A stretch of DNA of 49,386 nt, from contig NZ_JARUXE010000034.1 in assembly GCF_030433895.1 (NCBI RefSeq), positions 1 to 49,386 of the forward strand, read 5' to 3'. This document shows, in pieces, positions 32,488 to 40,766 of this stretch. This stretch comes from Arthrobacter sp. PsM3 (GTDB lineage Bacteria; Actinomycetota; Actinomycetes; Actinomycetales; Micrococcaceae). Every line of letters begins with the position of its first letter. The first letter of the stretch is position 1. Both the position numbers and the translations under genes were made by a program. The notes beneath the pieces are model-generated. The model had not been told where the DNA came from, searched no databases, and worked only from the letters and a program-made list of their open reading frames with translations.

Positions 32488-33732
32488 ATGCCCCTGTCCA
32501 AGACCCCGGCCGAGATCCTCAACATTGCCGGCACCGAGGTTCGCATCTCGAGTCCGGACAAGGTGGTGTTCCCCGAGCCCGGGCTGACGAAGCTCGACTT
32601 GGTTCGCTACTACCTCGCCGTCGCGGATGGCGCGCTGCGGGGCGCCGGCGGACGGCCCATGGTGCTCAAGCGCTTCCCGAAGGGGATCGGCGCTGAGCCG
32701 TTCTTCCAGAAGCGCGTGCCTGAAAACCACCCCGATTTCATCGACACGGTGACGCTGCACTACGCATCGGGGACCTCAGCCCAAGAGGCCGTCATCCGGG
32801 ATGCTGCGGGCCTGGCGTGGGTCGTGAATCTCGGATGCCTGGACCTTAACCCGCACCCCGTGCGGGCCGAGGACCTCGAGCACCCCGACGAGCTCCGGGT
32901 CGACCTCGACCCGATGCCGGGCGTCGACTGGTCGCAGATCGTTGACGTCGCCTATGTCGCACGGGAGGTGCTCGACGACGTCGGCCTGGTGGGGTGGCCG
33001 AAAACGAGCGGTTCGCGGGGACTCCACATCCTGGTCCGCATTGCGCCCCGGTGGTCGTACCGCGACGTGCGGCTCGCCTCCGAGGCCCTCGCCCGCGAGG
33101 TCGAGAACCGCGCCCCGGGCCTCGCCACCGCCCGGTGGTGGAAGGAGGAGCGCGGCGAGAGTGTGTTCGTCGACTTCAACCAGAACGCCAAGGACCGCAC
33201 GGTGGCGTCGGCGTACTCGATCCGGCCCCTGCCCGACGCCCGGGTCTCGACTCCGCTCACCTGGGCCGAGGTTTCCTCCACCCGGCCGGAACAATTCACG
33301 GTGCCCACGGTGCTGGAACGCTTCGCAGCGGCGGGCGATCCCCACGCCGGACTCGACGACGCGGTCGGGACTCTCGACGGACTCCTCGCCCTGGCTGCCC
33401 AGCTCGGCCCCGCCGAAAAGCCGCCGCGCGGCAGCGACGGCTCGGGCCGGCGGCAGTCGGCGATGCCGCTAATCGAGGTGGCCCGGACCAAGTCCAAACC
33501 CGAGGCGCTCGCGGCGCTCGAGGAATGGAAGGGCCGGCACGCGAACCTCGTCCCGGCCCTGCGCCCCGCCGACGTCCTCGTCGACGGGATGCGCGGATCG
33601 AGTTCGCTCTGGTACCGGGTGCGGGTGAACCTGCAGCACGTACCCGAGAATGAGCGGCCGCCGCAGGAGGAGCTCATCGCCGACTACGACCCGTGGGCCG
33701 GCAAACAGTGGCCGGGGCGCCCTGGGTCCTGA
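32488..33732 (+). CDS. LigD-type polymerase/primase domain protein (NHEJ)
   Basis: A 414-residue archaeo-eukaryotic-primase polymerase of the LigD PolDom kind, which adds nucleotides during non-homologous end joining. The catalytic Asp pair is in R-V-D-L-D-P (D139, D141); S-G-S-R-G-L-H-I-L-V and V-F-V-D-F-N-Q-N follow in the expected order. The C-terminal 110 residues are an extra region rich in charged residues; no ligase or nuclease domain is present, so this is a stand-alone polymerase. No Ku gene is in the window. There is no ribosome site before ATG 32488, but TAGCGT (32476-32481) lies 6 bases upstream, suggesting a leaderless mRNA. Confidence 0.9.
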   Translation: MPLSKTPAEILNIAGTEVRISSPDKVVFPEPGLTKLDLVRYYLAVADGALRGAGGRPMVLKRFPKGIGAEPFFQKRVPENHPDFIDTVTLHYASGTSAQEAVIRDAAGLAWVVNLGCLDLNPHPVRAEDLEHPDELRVDLDPMPGVDWSQIVDVAYVAREVLDDVGLVGWPKTSGSRGLHILVRIAPRWSYRDVRLASEALAREVENRAPGLATARWWKEERGESVFVDFNQNAKDRTVASAYSIRPLPDARVSTPLTWAEVSSTRPEQFTVPTVLERFAAAGDPHAGLDDAVGTLDGLLALAAQLGPAEKPPRGSDGSGRRQSAMPLIEVARTKSKPEALAALEEWKGRHANLVPALRPADVLVDGMRGSSSLWYRVRVNLQHVPENERPPQEELIADYDPWAGKQWPGRPGS

Positions 33733-33739
33733 CACCTGA

Positions 33740-34204
33740 TCAGTACTCGCCCTTGATTACGAAATAGGGGCCGCGGACAACCCCGGCCAGTTTCGACTTC
33801 TGGCGGGCGAACTTGAAGCGTGATGCCAGTTCCTGCGGAATCTCCATGCCTTCCGCCAGTTTGAATCCCACGGCTCGCTTCCCGCCATCTTCGATGCTGT
33901 ACATGATGTTGATCGACAGCCCGGACTCGTAGAACACGTATTCCATCCGCAAACCGTCCACCTCGAAGGCGGTCGCTTCGAGCGGGCGCGACCCGATGAC
34001 GATGTCACGCTCTTCCTTGAGGATGCGGCTCACCCGGTCGACCACCTCCGGAACCTCGCTTGCAGGGCTCACGGTGAAAACATGGCCATACTTGTTGCGG
34101 TAGTAGCGCCCCTCATTGGCGCGCAACCCAGCGAGCGCCCCGGCGACCGGAGACGATTCCAGACCGACAATAGAAACGTTCTCGAAGTCAACAACGTAAG
34201 GCAT
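33740..34204 (-). CDS. Hypothetical protein, 154 residues
   Basis: I do not recognise this family with certainty. The protein is soluble, with alternating beta-rich stretches (Y-V-V-D-F-E-N-V-S-I-V-G, then R-M-E-Y-V-F-Y-E-S-G-L-S-I-N-I-M-Y-S-I-E-D) and a basic C-terminal end. No signal peptide, membrane segment or catalytic motif stands out. It is surely coding: ATG 34204 has AGGAGG 4 bases upstream, the frame is open throughout and codon use matches its neighbours. It is convergent with the LigD-type gene, with only 7 bases between stops, and divergent from the PEP-mutase-family gene. Confidence 0.8.
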   Translation of the reverse strand: MPYVVDFENVSIVGLESSPVAGALAGLRANEGRYYRNKYGHVFTVSPASEVPEVVDRVSRILKEERDIVIGSRPLEATAFEVDGLRMEYVFYESGLSINIMYSIEDGGKRAVGFKLAEGMEIPQELASRFKFARQKSKLAGVVRGPYFVIKGEY

Positions 34205-34336
34205 GGCGCCTCCTGATTAGATGTGCTGGACCAACGATAACGTGGCCCCAGCGACCGGATGAATGGATCCCTTGCACCGCCCGGACGATTTTGTAGACTG
34301 AACACGCATTCACCATGCGGTAGGCAGAGGATGGCA

Positions 34337-35140
34337 ATGAAAATGGCGACCTTTCGGGAACTCCACCACACTGCTACGCCACTCCTGCTGCCCAATGCCT
34401 GGGACATCGGATCCGCCTTGGCATTTGCCACAGCAGGATTCCCGGCCGTCGGCACCACCAGCTTTGGCATAGCGGCAAGTGCCGGCCTGCCGGACGGAGG
34501 CCGGTCCAGCAAGGCGGCAACCGCCGCACTGGTGGCCCAGATGTGCCGCCTGCCTGTCCACGTCACGGCGGACATCGAAGACGGCTACTCCGAGGACCCC
34601 GCCGAGGTTGCGGAACTTGTGGCCCAACTGGCTGCCCTTGGCGTGGCCGGGGTAAACCTGGAGGACAGCACGGGCGGGCACCTGGTCGATCCGGCAGCCT
34701 TCGCCGACAAAGTTGCCGCCGTCAAGCGACGCAGCCCGGCTATGTTCATCAACGCCCGGGTGGACAACATATGGTTCGGTGAACAGGCCACTGTGGATGC
34801 CGTCCTGCGGCGGGCCTCGGCCTACGCCGGTGCCGGGGCGGACGGCATCTTTGTCCCCGGACTTGTGGTCCCGGAAGACATCCAGATCATCACCGCCGGC
34901 ATCGGGCTGCCGGTCAACGTGCTGGCACATCCCTCGCTGACGGTTGCCGAGCTGGGTGAACTTGGGGTCCGGCGTGTGAGTTCCGGCTCCCTGCCGTACC
35001 GCGCAGCAGTTGACGCGGCGGTGAACCTGGTCAACGCCCTACGTGACGGCAAGCCGTTGCCAGCCGCCACTCCGTACTGGGAAATGCAGACGCGTCTCGT
35101 GTCATTCCGTCAGGGCCTGGCAGAGGGCGTCGGAGACTGA
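34337..35140 (+). CDS. Isocitrate lyase/PEP mutase-family enzyme
   Basis: A 267-residue TIM-barrel protein of the isocitrate lyase/PEP mutase superfamily. The substrate/Mg region reads G-T-T-S-F-G-I-A-A-S-A-G, then T-A-D-I-E-D-G-Y (residues 78-84) and V-N-L-E-D-S. It lacks the K-K-C-G-H signature of true isocitrate lyase and is shorter, so it belongs to the PEP mutase-like branch, whose members include carboxyvinyl-phosphonate mutase, oxaloacetate hydrolases and lyases of 2-methylisocitrate type. No phosphonate genes are nearby, so the reaction is open. ATG 34337 has AGAGG 6 bases upstream; ATG 34331 and 34343 are alternatives. Confidence 0.85.
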   Translation: MKMATFRELHHTATPLLLPNAWDIGSALAFATAGFPAVGTTSFGIAASAGLPDGGRSSKAATAALVAQMCRLPVHVTADIEDGYSEDPAEVAELVAQLAALGVAGVNLEDSTGGHLVDPAAFADKVAAVKRRSPAMFINARVDNIWFGEQATVDAVLRRASAYAGAGADGIFVPGLVVPEDIQIITAGIGLPVNVLAHPSLTVAELGELGVRRVSSGSLPYRAAVDAAVNLVNALRDGKPLPAATPYWEMQTRLVSFRQGLAEGVGD

Positions 35141-35275
35141 AGCTGGAGCGAGACGCGCCAGATATCCCCGCAAGACCGCGACGGGGCGCCGACAAGATTC
35201 TCGGCCGGCGGGCACCGGGAGGCCACTTACTTTGGGGTGGTGTTACTGTCACGCATCAATCAATACGATGTTGAC

Positions 35276-36067
35276 ATGCAGCGACGAATCAACGACGTCT
35301 TGATTCATTACGTCGAGCACGGTCGGGGCGTGCCCCTTATTGCGCTTCACGGCGCCGGTGTTGATCACCGCGAGATTGAGGCCGCCATCGAGGCCGTCGT
35401 CCCCGGCTATGGATACCGGCGGATCTATCCGGATCTGCCAGGAATGGGACGCTCCACGACCGGCCACTTGGGCTGCAACGACGATGTGGTCGCGCTCATC
35501 GCCGGATTCATTGATCGTCTGGGGGCCGGACCGGTGATGCTGCTTGGGCATTCCTACGGCGCGTACCTTGCGCGCGGGGTCGCCGCACAGCGGCCGGACA
35601 TCGTGCGCGCTCTGGCCTTGCTGTGCCCCGTCGCCGAGCGCTCACAAAATGTGCCAGCCCATGAGGTCGTTTGTCAGGACGCCAACGCGTACGACGAACT
35701 CGAACCTGAGCAACGGCACGGTTTCGATGAATACTTCGTCGTGCGCACACCGGCCACCGCACGCCGTTACCGCGGCCATGTCGTTCCGGGCACGACGCTC
35801 GTCGACGCGACTGGGCTGGGCCGGATCTTCGCCGGATGGGCTGTCGACGTCGGATCGGGCACCTTCCCGGCGCAGACGCTGATCGCGGCCGGACGACAGG
35901 ATTCGATCGTTGGGTACACCGATGCAATGGACTTACTCCAGCACTATCCACACGCCACCCTGTTGGTAGCCGACGGCGCCGGCCACGCCCTCATGCACGA
36001 GCGACCCGAGCTCCTCGCCGCATTGCTCGGTGACTGGCTTCACCGGGCCCGCCCAGACGACAAGTGA
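35276..36067 (+). CDS. Alpha/beta hydrolase
   Basis: A 263-residue alpha/beta-fold hydrolase. The oxyanion region is L-H-G-A-G-V-D-H near residue 26, the nucleophile Ser is in L-L-G-H-S-Y-G-A, the acid is the Asp in A-A-G-R-Q-D-S, and the catalytic His is in D-G-A-G-H-A-L-M-H-E, so the triad is complete. The substrate is unknown. ATG 35276 is preferred over the GTG at 35237, because TACGAT (35264-35269) lies 6 bases upstream of it with no ribosome site, a leaderless pattern, and the homologous part begins there. It stands alone and is convergent with the SRPBCC gene. Confidence 0.88.
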   Translation: MQRRINDVLIHYVEHGRGVPLIALHGAGVDHREIEAAIEAVVPGYGYRRIYPDLPGMGRSTTGHLGCNDDVVALIAGFIDRLGAGPVMLLGHSYGAYLARGVAAQRPDIVRALALLCPVAERSQNVPAHEVVCQDANAYDELEPEQRHGFDEYFVVRTPATARRYRGHVVPGTTLVDATGLGRIFAGWAVDVGSGTFPAQTLIAAGRQDSIVGYTDAMDLLQHYPHATLLVADGAGHALMHERPELLAALLGDWLHRARPDDK

Positions 36068-36129
36068 CCACCTACGCCCCGAGACTCGGGCCGATCACAA
36101 GGATCCGAGGTTAGTTGGTTCGCTTCCTC

Positions 36130-36145
36130 TGCCGGTTAACCGGCA
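36130..36145. repeat. Perfect 16-bp palindrome TGCCGGTTAACCGGCA
   Basis: A 16-base perfect palindrome lies between the convergent hydrolase and SRPBCC genes, 63 bases after the hydrolase stop. It has no loop, so it is more like a protein-binding site than a terminator, although a bidirectional terminator role cannot be excluded. Confidence 0.5.
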
Positions 36146-36200
36146 CCCGACGGTTCTGCCGGCCTGCCGTCACTATCCAAGCAGGCATAAGGAAATGCTT

Positions 36201-36842
36201 CTACTGGTTGCCCTCCGCGCGGCTCCTGATCCCCTGGAGCATCCGCCGGGACATGATAAAACTGGCAACCTCCACCGCCTCGACCAGGCACCGGGCCCAC
36301 CACTGCCGGTAGGCATAGCGCTCCCGCCCCAGAAGCCGCGTGGTTCCGTCGGACTGTGCCTGCAGGACAAATGCCCAGGAAAAATCGAACGGCCCGGGCG
36401 GGGAACCGGGAGGAACGCGCAGCACGAGGGCGTTTCCCTGGTCCACCAGGCCGACTTCGAGGTCTGCGGAAGCAGCCGGGGCCAGGTGAAAGCGGTCGCC
36501 GGCCTTGATGTCCTGCCACTCCGGGTGGATACGGTCAGCACTGTGGATGTCCAGGCCGGCGAGGTTTTCAAGGAAGTCGTAGCTGTAGAGTCCGCCACGT
36601 CCCTGACCCATCTGTACCAACCAGGGCCACACTGCATCTGCTGAGGCCTCGATACTGATCGCCCGCGTTGACTGCAGATCGGCAACGGACAGGAATTCGT
36701 CGCCCGGAAGTCCGCCGCCGGCTTCGGCGGCGGTAGCACCCCAGCGCAACTGAAAGCGCCGGAACAGGAAGCCCAATGCCACCAGCCCAGCGAACACTAT
36801 GGCCGGGTTGGAAGGGTGTCTCATGTTTTGCGACTTCATCAT
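36201..36842 (-). CDS. SRPBCC-family protein with N-terminal membrane anchor
   Basis: A 213-residue protein with one N-terminal hydrophobic segment (P-A-I-V-F-A-G-L-V-A-L-G-F-L-F), then an SRPBCC (START-like) domain: R-A-I-S-I-E-A-S-A-D-A-V-W-P-W-L-V-Q-M-G is the usual first strand and helix. Ligand and function are unknown. ATG 36842 has GGAGG 8 bases upstream; a second ATG follows directly and a longer frame to 36884 lacks a ribosome site. It is convergent with the alpha/beta hydrolase. Confidence 0.85.
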   Translation of the reverse strand: MMKSQNMRHPSNPAIVFAGLVALGFLFRRFQLRWGATAAEAGGGLPGDEFLSVADLQSTRAISIEASADAVWPWLVQMGQGRGGLYSYDFLENLAGLDIHSADRIHPEWQDIKAGDRFHLAPAASADLEVGLVDQGNALVLRVPPGSPPGPFDFSWAFVLQAQSDGTTRLLGRERYAYRQWWARCLVEAVEVASFIMSRRMLQGIRSRAEGNQ

Positions 36843-37021
36843 CGGGCAATCCTCCAGACTGCCGAGTCCGCTGTCACGGGCCATAAGTCCCAGCGCCGAC
36901 CCACTCCGGGATACATTTCCGCGGCCACCGCAGTCCCCTACGCTCCCTGCCGCTGACGTCCACCACTTCCGGCGCTGCCGCCGTCCGTGCGCTCACGCCG
37001 CCTCTAGGTCACCGCACCGCG

Positions 37022-37636
37022 TCAAAGCACCGAGAAGCCCGGCGGAAGGCCCGGCCGGCCGGTGGCGGCGAGCAGGAGCGATCCGGCAACACCCCCGGCT
37101 ACAGCGAGGTCGGCGACTATTTCAAGTGCCTGCAAAGCAGCTGTGTCTGGGACGTCAGCCGGCAATCCGAGCGCTTTGGCGAGGTCCGCGGTGTGGACGG
37201 CCAACTCGAACGTGCGGGTGGGCAGGTAGTCCCTAAGCCGCATGCCGCCCGCGACCGTCGTCACCAGCTCGGAACCGTGGTGGGCATCGACAACCGGAAT
37301 CACGCGTGCGGCGATCTCCGCTACGACGCCTGCGGGTTCGGTGCCTAAAGCGGTTCCGGCGTCGCGTCCGCGCGCCGCGACAGCCGGGCTGGCGGCGGCG
37401 GCCCTCGTCGCGCGGAAGTATTCCGCAGCGGAGGCGACTTCGACGGCCGCAGCAGGACGGGCAAGGTACGTCTCGACTGTCAGAAGGGAGCGGCTGGTGT
37501 GGCCGACGAGGGCGCGAACATCCCATTCGCCTAGGCCTGGCCTGTCCCACCGGTCACCGACGAGGGCGGACGTGTGCACAAACCACTCCGCCGCGTCGGT
37601 GAACGCCCGTCGCGATTCGTCCCAGGGAAAGTCCAT
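37022..37636 (-). CDS. Maleylpyruvate isomerase-family (mycothiol-dependent, DinB-like) protein
   Basis: A 204-residue protein of the maleylpyruvate isomerase N-terminal/DinB-like superfamily: G-E-W-D-V-R-A-L-V-G-H-T-S-R-S-L near residue 36 and R-T-F-E-L-A-V-H-T-A-D-L-A-K-A-L-G near 140 supply the metal-binding His pattern. Members use mycothiol, the low-molecular-weight thiol of actinobacteria, in transfer or isomerisation reactions. The substrate is unknown and no aromatic ring-cleavage genes are nearby. No clear ribosome site precedes the ATG at 37636. Confidence 0.8.
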   Translation of the reverse strand: MDFPWDESRRAFTDAAEWFVHTSALVGDRWDRPGLGEWDVRALVGHTSRSLLTVETYLARPAAAVEVASAAEYFRATRAAAASPAVAARGRDAGTALGTEPAGVVAEIAARVIPVVDAHHGSELVTTVAGGMRLRDYLPTRTFELAVHTADLAKALGLPADVPDTAALQALEIVADLAVAGGVAGSLLLAATGRPGLPPGFSVL

Positions 37637-37713
37637 ACGCCCAAGTCCAGTTCTGCCCAGGATTTGTTAAGGAATATCAGGTTCGGATTCTCGGCTGGGA
37701 ACAGAACCCGTTC

Positions 37714-37747
37714 GCGGCTCCGGCATTCCCCAGGACGCCGGAGCCGC
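37714..37747 (-). terminator. 11-bp terminator hairpin after polysaccharide deacetylase
   Basis: GCGGCTCCGGC (37714-37724) and its exact complement GCCGGAGCCGC (37737-37747) enclose a 12-base loop. It lies 36 bases downstream of the stop codon of the polysaccharide deacetylase gene, which is transcribed leftwards. Confidence 0.7.
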
Positions 37748-37782
37748 CTCAGCCGCGCGGCCCGTCAGGTTCAGCGTGCGGA

Positions 37783-38538
37783 CTACGCTGGCGGCTGGGC
37801 TCCGGCGGGCGCGACCACGACGGCCGGCGAGCCCTGGTTGACCGGATTGGCCGTCGCGGAGGAGGCGACCACCCCGAACTCGTACCCCTCGGCCCGCAGT
37901 GCGTCGATGGTGGCGGCCAAGTACGTCCACTGCGTCGAGGGGCAGGACAAGACATCCTCAGCGTCGTGGAGCAGGATGATCGCGCCGGGTGCAGCCTCCG
38001 CCATCACATACTTCTGGACTCCCGCCGCACCGGGGCACTCGAAGTCGCCGGGGTTGCCGACGTCCCAGTGCCAGAGAACCCCGCCGCTCATACCAATGGT
38101 CTTGAGGTAGCCCGCCGCATAAGGGGTGCTGTTGCCGAACGGGAAGCGCATGAGCTTGGGCGCCTCACCGGTGACGGCCTTGATGGCGTCGTTGGTGCGG
38201 TCGATCTGCTGCTTCTGCTCCGCCTGGCTTATGTCGGGGAAATTGGCGTGGTCCCACGAGTGGTTGCCGATCACGTGCCCCTCAGCCTTGATCCGGCGGA
38301 CGAGGTCGGGGTACTGCTGGGCGTGGGAGCCTTCAAGGAAGAACGTTGCCTTGACGCCCTTCTGCTTGAGGACGTCGAGGACGAACGCGGTGCGCTGGGG
38401 GGAGGGCCCGTCGTCAAAAGTCAGGCCGATCAGCGGCTTTTCGGCGGCCTGGGCCGCCACGGTGGGGCCGCCGGCCAGCAAGGCCACGACCAAGCTCGCG
38501 ACGGCCAGGGCCGTCACGGCAATCTTGTTCTTGTTCAT
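37783..38538 (-). CDS. Secreted polysaccharide deacetylase (NodB family)
   Basis: A 251-residue exported protein. A signal peptide is clear: N-K-N-K-I-A, a hydrophobic core (V-A-S-L-V-V-A-L-L-A-G-G) and a probable cleavage site A-Q-A|A near residue 31. The NodB domain follows at once: T-F-D-D-G-P (residues 40-45), the zinc-binding H-S-W-D-H (H93, H97) and R-F-P-F-G-N. It would remove N-acetyl or O-acetyl groups from peptidoglycan or another glycan outside the cell. The last 25 residues are low-complexity (Ala, Pro, Val). A terminator hairpin follows; the promoter side opens into a long non-coding gap. Confidence 0.93.
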   Translation of the reverse strand: MNKNKIAVTALAVASLVVALLAGGPTVAAQAAEKPLIGLTFDDGPSPQRTAFVLDVLKQKGVKATFFLEGSHAQQYPDLVRRIKAEGHVIGNHSWDHANFPDISQAEQKQQIDRTNDAIKAVTGEAPKLMRFPFGNSTPYAAGYLKTIGMSGGVLWHWDVGNPGDFECPGAAGVQKYVMAEAAPGAIILLHDAEDVLSCPSTQWTYLAATIDALRAEGYEFGVVASSATANPVNQGSPAVVVAPAGAQPPA

Positions 38539-39493
38539 GGTGCTCGTCTTCCGTTCTCAAGGTTGTGTTAAACCTTGCTAGATGAGCACCATACGGCGCC
38601 GATGAGGGGCTGTAAACAGGTTCCCGCTAGGCATGGCTCCTCGGGGGATCGGCGTCGAGCATCACCATGGCGCAGCGGCTCGAAGTTGGCCTCGGCGTTC
38701 CGCAGAGGGAGCGTGGCCTGTGTTTCCTCACGCCGGCCCGGCGCCGCACCCATCGGCCCCTCCCCCGCAGCCGCCTCAGCTCCACGATTCCGATTCCTGG
38801 GCGCACCGGACTACCCAGCAAATACCCGCAGCCTGGCAGGGCCACCACCGCGGGCCGCCCCGACTGACGCCGCGGCATACGAACCCACGCCTCAGGGGCA
38901 GGCCCTCTCGAAGCGCTCAACCGGACCCTGCGCGAAGTCCCCACCAACCATGGCACCCGTATTCCGTCCGGGAACCCGGCTGGCTTCCCGGCGAACCGGC
39001 CGACGAGCGTACCGGCACCGTGCACAGCAACCTCACGCTGTTAGACCTGTGGGGCCACGGACTTCCCGCTCTGGACGCTTTTAGACCAACCGGTGAGTCC
39101 CGCCGGCTAACGACCCCGGGCGGCACAGATTCCCCTGGCTCGGCGGCCTGCCGGTGCGGACGTACAAGACTGTATTCAACCGCGGATGAAGGCGAACCGG
39201 GCACAAAGCTGTTATCCCCGCAGCAGGCCTGGGAACAAAGTTCCTGCCTGCAACGAAGGAAATGCGGAATTCGTCAGGACATTCCAGATCCCACGCCGAA
39301 GGCTCTGGCTTCGTAGGATGCGGTCGACACCACAGTTCGTTCCGTGGGGTCGCCCAGACAGCCGAAATGATCGGCTTGCCAGCAAGGCCGCCGGAGCACT
39401 TCGACCGCCGCGATGAACCGGCCGAAACCTTCTGTCACTCTTCCTGCTCTTGGGCTATGGTGGCATTCCAGCAAAAGATGGCAGCATGGGGAC
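38539..39493. other. Long stretch without a convincing gene
   Basis: These 955 bases between the deacetylase and DUF427 genes carry several overlapping open frames on both strands, but none has a ribosome site, a recognisable motif or convincing codon use. Residue composition (runs of Pro, Arg, Ser) is typical of shadow frames. It may be gene debris or simply intergenic; nothing regulatory stood out. Confidence 0.5.
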
Positions 39494-40021
39494 ATGAGTC
39501 CTGCTCAAGGTTCTTCCGGCTTCTTCCGGCGTCCACAGCCCATCAAACCCAAGGCCGGTCAAGAATCGGTATGGGAGTACCCGCGGCCGCCAAGGATCGA
39601 GCCGCGAACCGAACGGGTTATCGTCCGGCTTGGCGGGCAGGTGATTGCCGACACCACCGATGCTGTGCGCGTCCTGGAGACGAGTCATCCCCCTGTCTAC
39701 TACTTGCCCTCGGACTCATTCACTGCCGGTGTACTCGTCCCGGCAGAGGGCACCAGCTTCTGCGAGTTCAAGGGGGAAGCGCACTACTTCGACGTCGTTG
39801 CCGGCGGAGTCGTTGTTCCTCGCGGCGGGTGGACCTACCCGGAACCCGCCCGGGGCTTCGAGGCGCTCAATACACGGGTGGCCCTCTACCCGGCCCACAT
39901 GGACTCCTGCGAAGTCAACGGCGAGCAGGTGACCTTCCAGGAAGGTGACTTCTACGGCGGCTGGATCACCACGCAAATCGTTGGTCCGTTCAAGGGCGGC
40001 CCGGGCACGGCCGGGTGGTGA
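39494..40021 (+). CDS. DUF427-domain protein
   Basis: A 175-residue protein with one DUF427 domain: S-V-W-E-Y-P-R-P-P-R, then V-R-L-G-G-Q-V-I-A-D-T, then V-L-E-T-S-H-P-P-V-Y-Y-L-P and T-S-F-C-E-F-K-G-E-A-H-Y-F-D-V. The family is common in actinobacteria; the fold is beta-barrel-like and no activity is established. ATG 39494 has GGGG just upstream and begins the region that resembles relatives; the longer frame from 39413 has no support. It is convergent with the small membrane protein gene. Confidence 0.88.
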   Translation: MSPAQGSSGFFRRPQPIKPKAGQESVWEYPRPPRIEPRTERVIVRLGGQVIADTTDAVRVLETSHPPVYYLPSDSFTAGVLVPAEGTSFCEFKGEAHYFDVVAGGVVVPRGGWTYPEPARGFEALNTRVALYPAHMDSCEVNGEQVTFQEGDFYGGWITTQIVGPFKGGPGTAGW

Positions 40022-40119
40022 GCACATTGCCATTGCTTTTAAGACTTGCCCGGGCTGCTCCGTAAATGCAAGACGGTGAACGTGCGGTGTTCCGACCCCG
40101 CTGCGAGGCGGTTCGGCGG

Positions 40120-40533
40120 CTATTCTCCGGTCCGTAACTCGTCGCCGTGGGCGATGATCGCGTAGATGATCAGCACGTCGATGGCGATGACGATCAACGA
40201 CCACCAGGGCTGCGCCGGAATGAGCATCAGTTGAACGACCGCGCTGACGCCCGCAACGACGACAGCAACGACTCGGGCCCACGTTGCACCAGAGAAGAGC
40301 GCGACAGCGGTGAGGATCAAAAGCACCCCGAGAGCCAAATTCCACCAGCCCCACCCCTTCGCATCGAAGATGAAAAGCGCGCCCGGGGTCGACAAATAGT
40401 AGGTATCGGGCCCGGTGAGCGCGACGAGACCTTGAAGGCCGCTGAAAACGCCGTTGATGACCAGAATGACTCCGGCGAACCTGACCCAACCGGTCCAGCC
40501 AGTTGAAGCGACAGGATGATGGGCAGTACTCAT
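40120..40533 (-). CDS. Four-helix small membrane protein (DUF7144-like)
   Basis: A 137-residue integral membrane protein with four hydrophobic segments: W-V-R-F-A-G-V-I-L-V-I-N-G-V-F, W-W-N-L-A-L-G-V-L-L-I-L-T-A-V-A, R-V-V-A-V-V-V-A-G-V-S-A-V-V and L-I-V-I-A-I-D-V-L-I-I-Y-A. It looks like a conserved actinobacterial family (DUF7144, sure only of the general type). Function is unknown. ATG 40533 has GAGG 8 bases upstream. The 233 bases between it and the antiporter gene hold nothing I can name. Confidence 0.82.
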   Translation of the reverse strand: MSTAHHPVASTGWTGWVRFAGVILVINGVFSGLQGLVALTGPDTYYLSTPGALFIFDAKGWGWWNLALGVLLILTAVALFSGATWARVVAVVVAGVSAVVQLMLIPAQPWWSLIVIAIDVLIIYAIIAHGDELRTGE

Positions 40534-40766
40534 TTTGTCGACCTCTTTCCGTTGAATGCTCTGCCGTCGGCCTCATAGCCGGCGCAGTCGTGTCGTGAAG
40601 CTGGTACCGATTCCACTGATGTTCCTCACAGTCCGGGCCGGTCAATCGAGATCCGACAGACCGCCGCAGTTCCATCCTGTGCCCCCAGTGAAGTACGGCA
40701 CCTCATCCGCGCCGGGTGACCTCACGCACCGGGGTAGAGCGGAGATAGCGCTGCAGCTTAGGCGAA

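Noticed and set aside
38633..39316. Open frames in the gap between the deacetylase and DUF427 genes
   Set aside because: Frames on both strands overlap each other, are rich in Pro/Arg/Ser and lack start signals and motifs.
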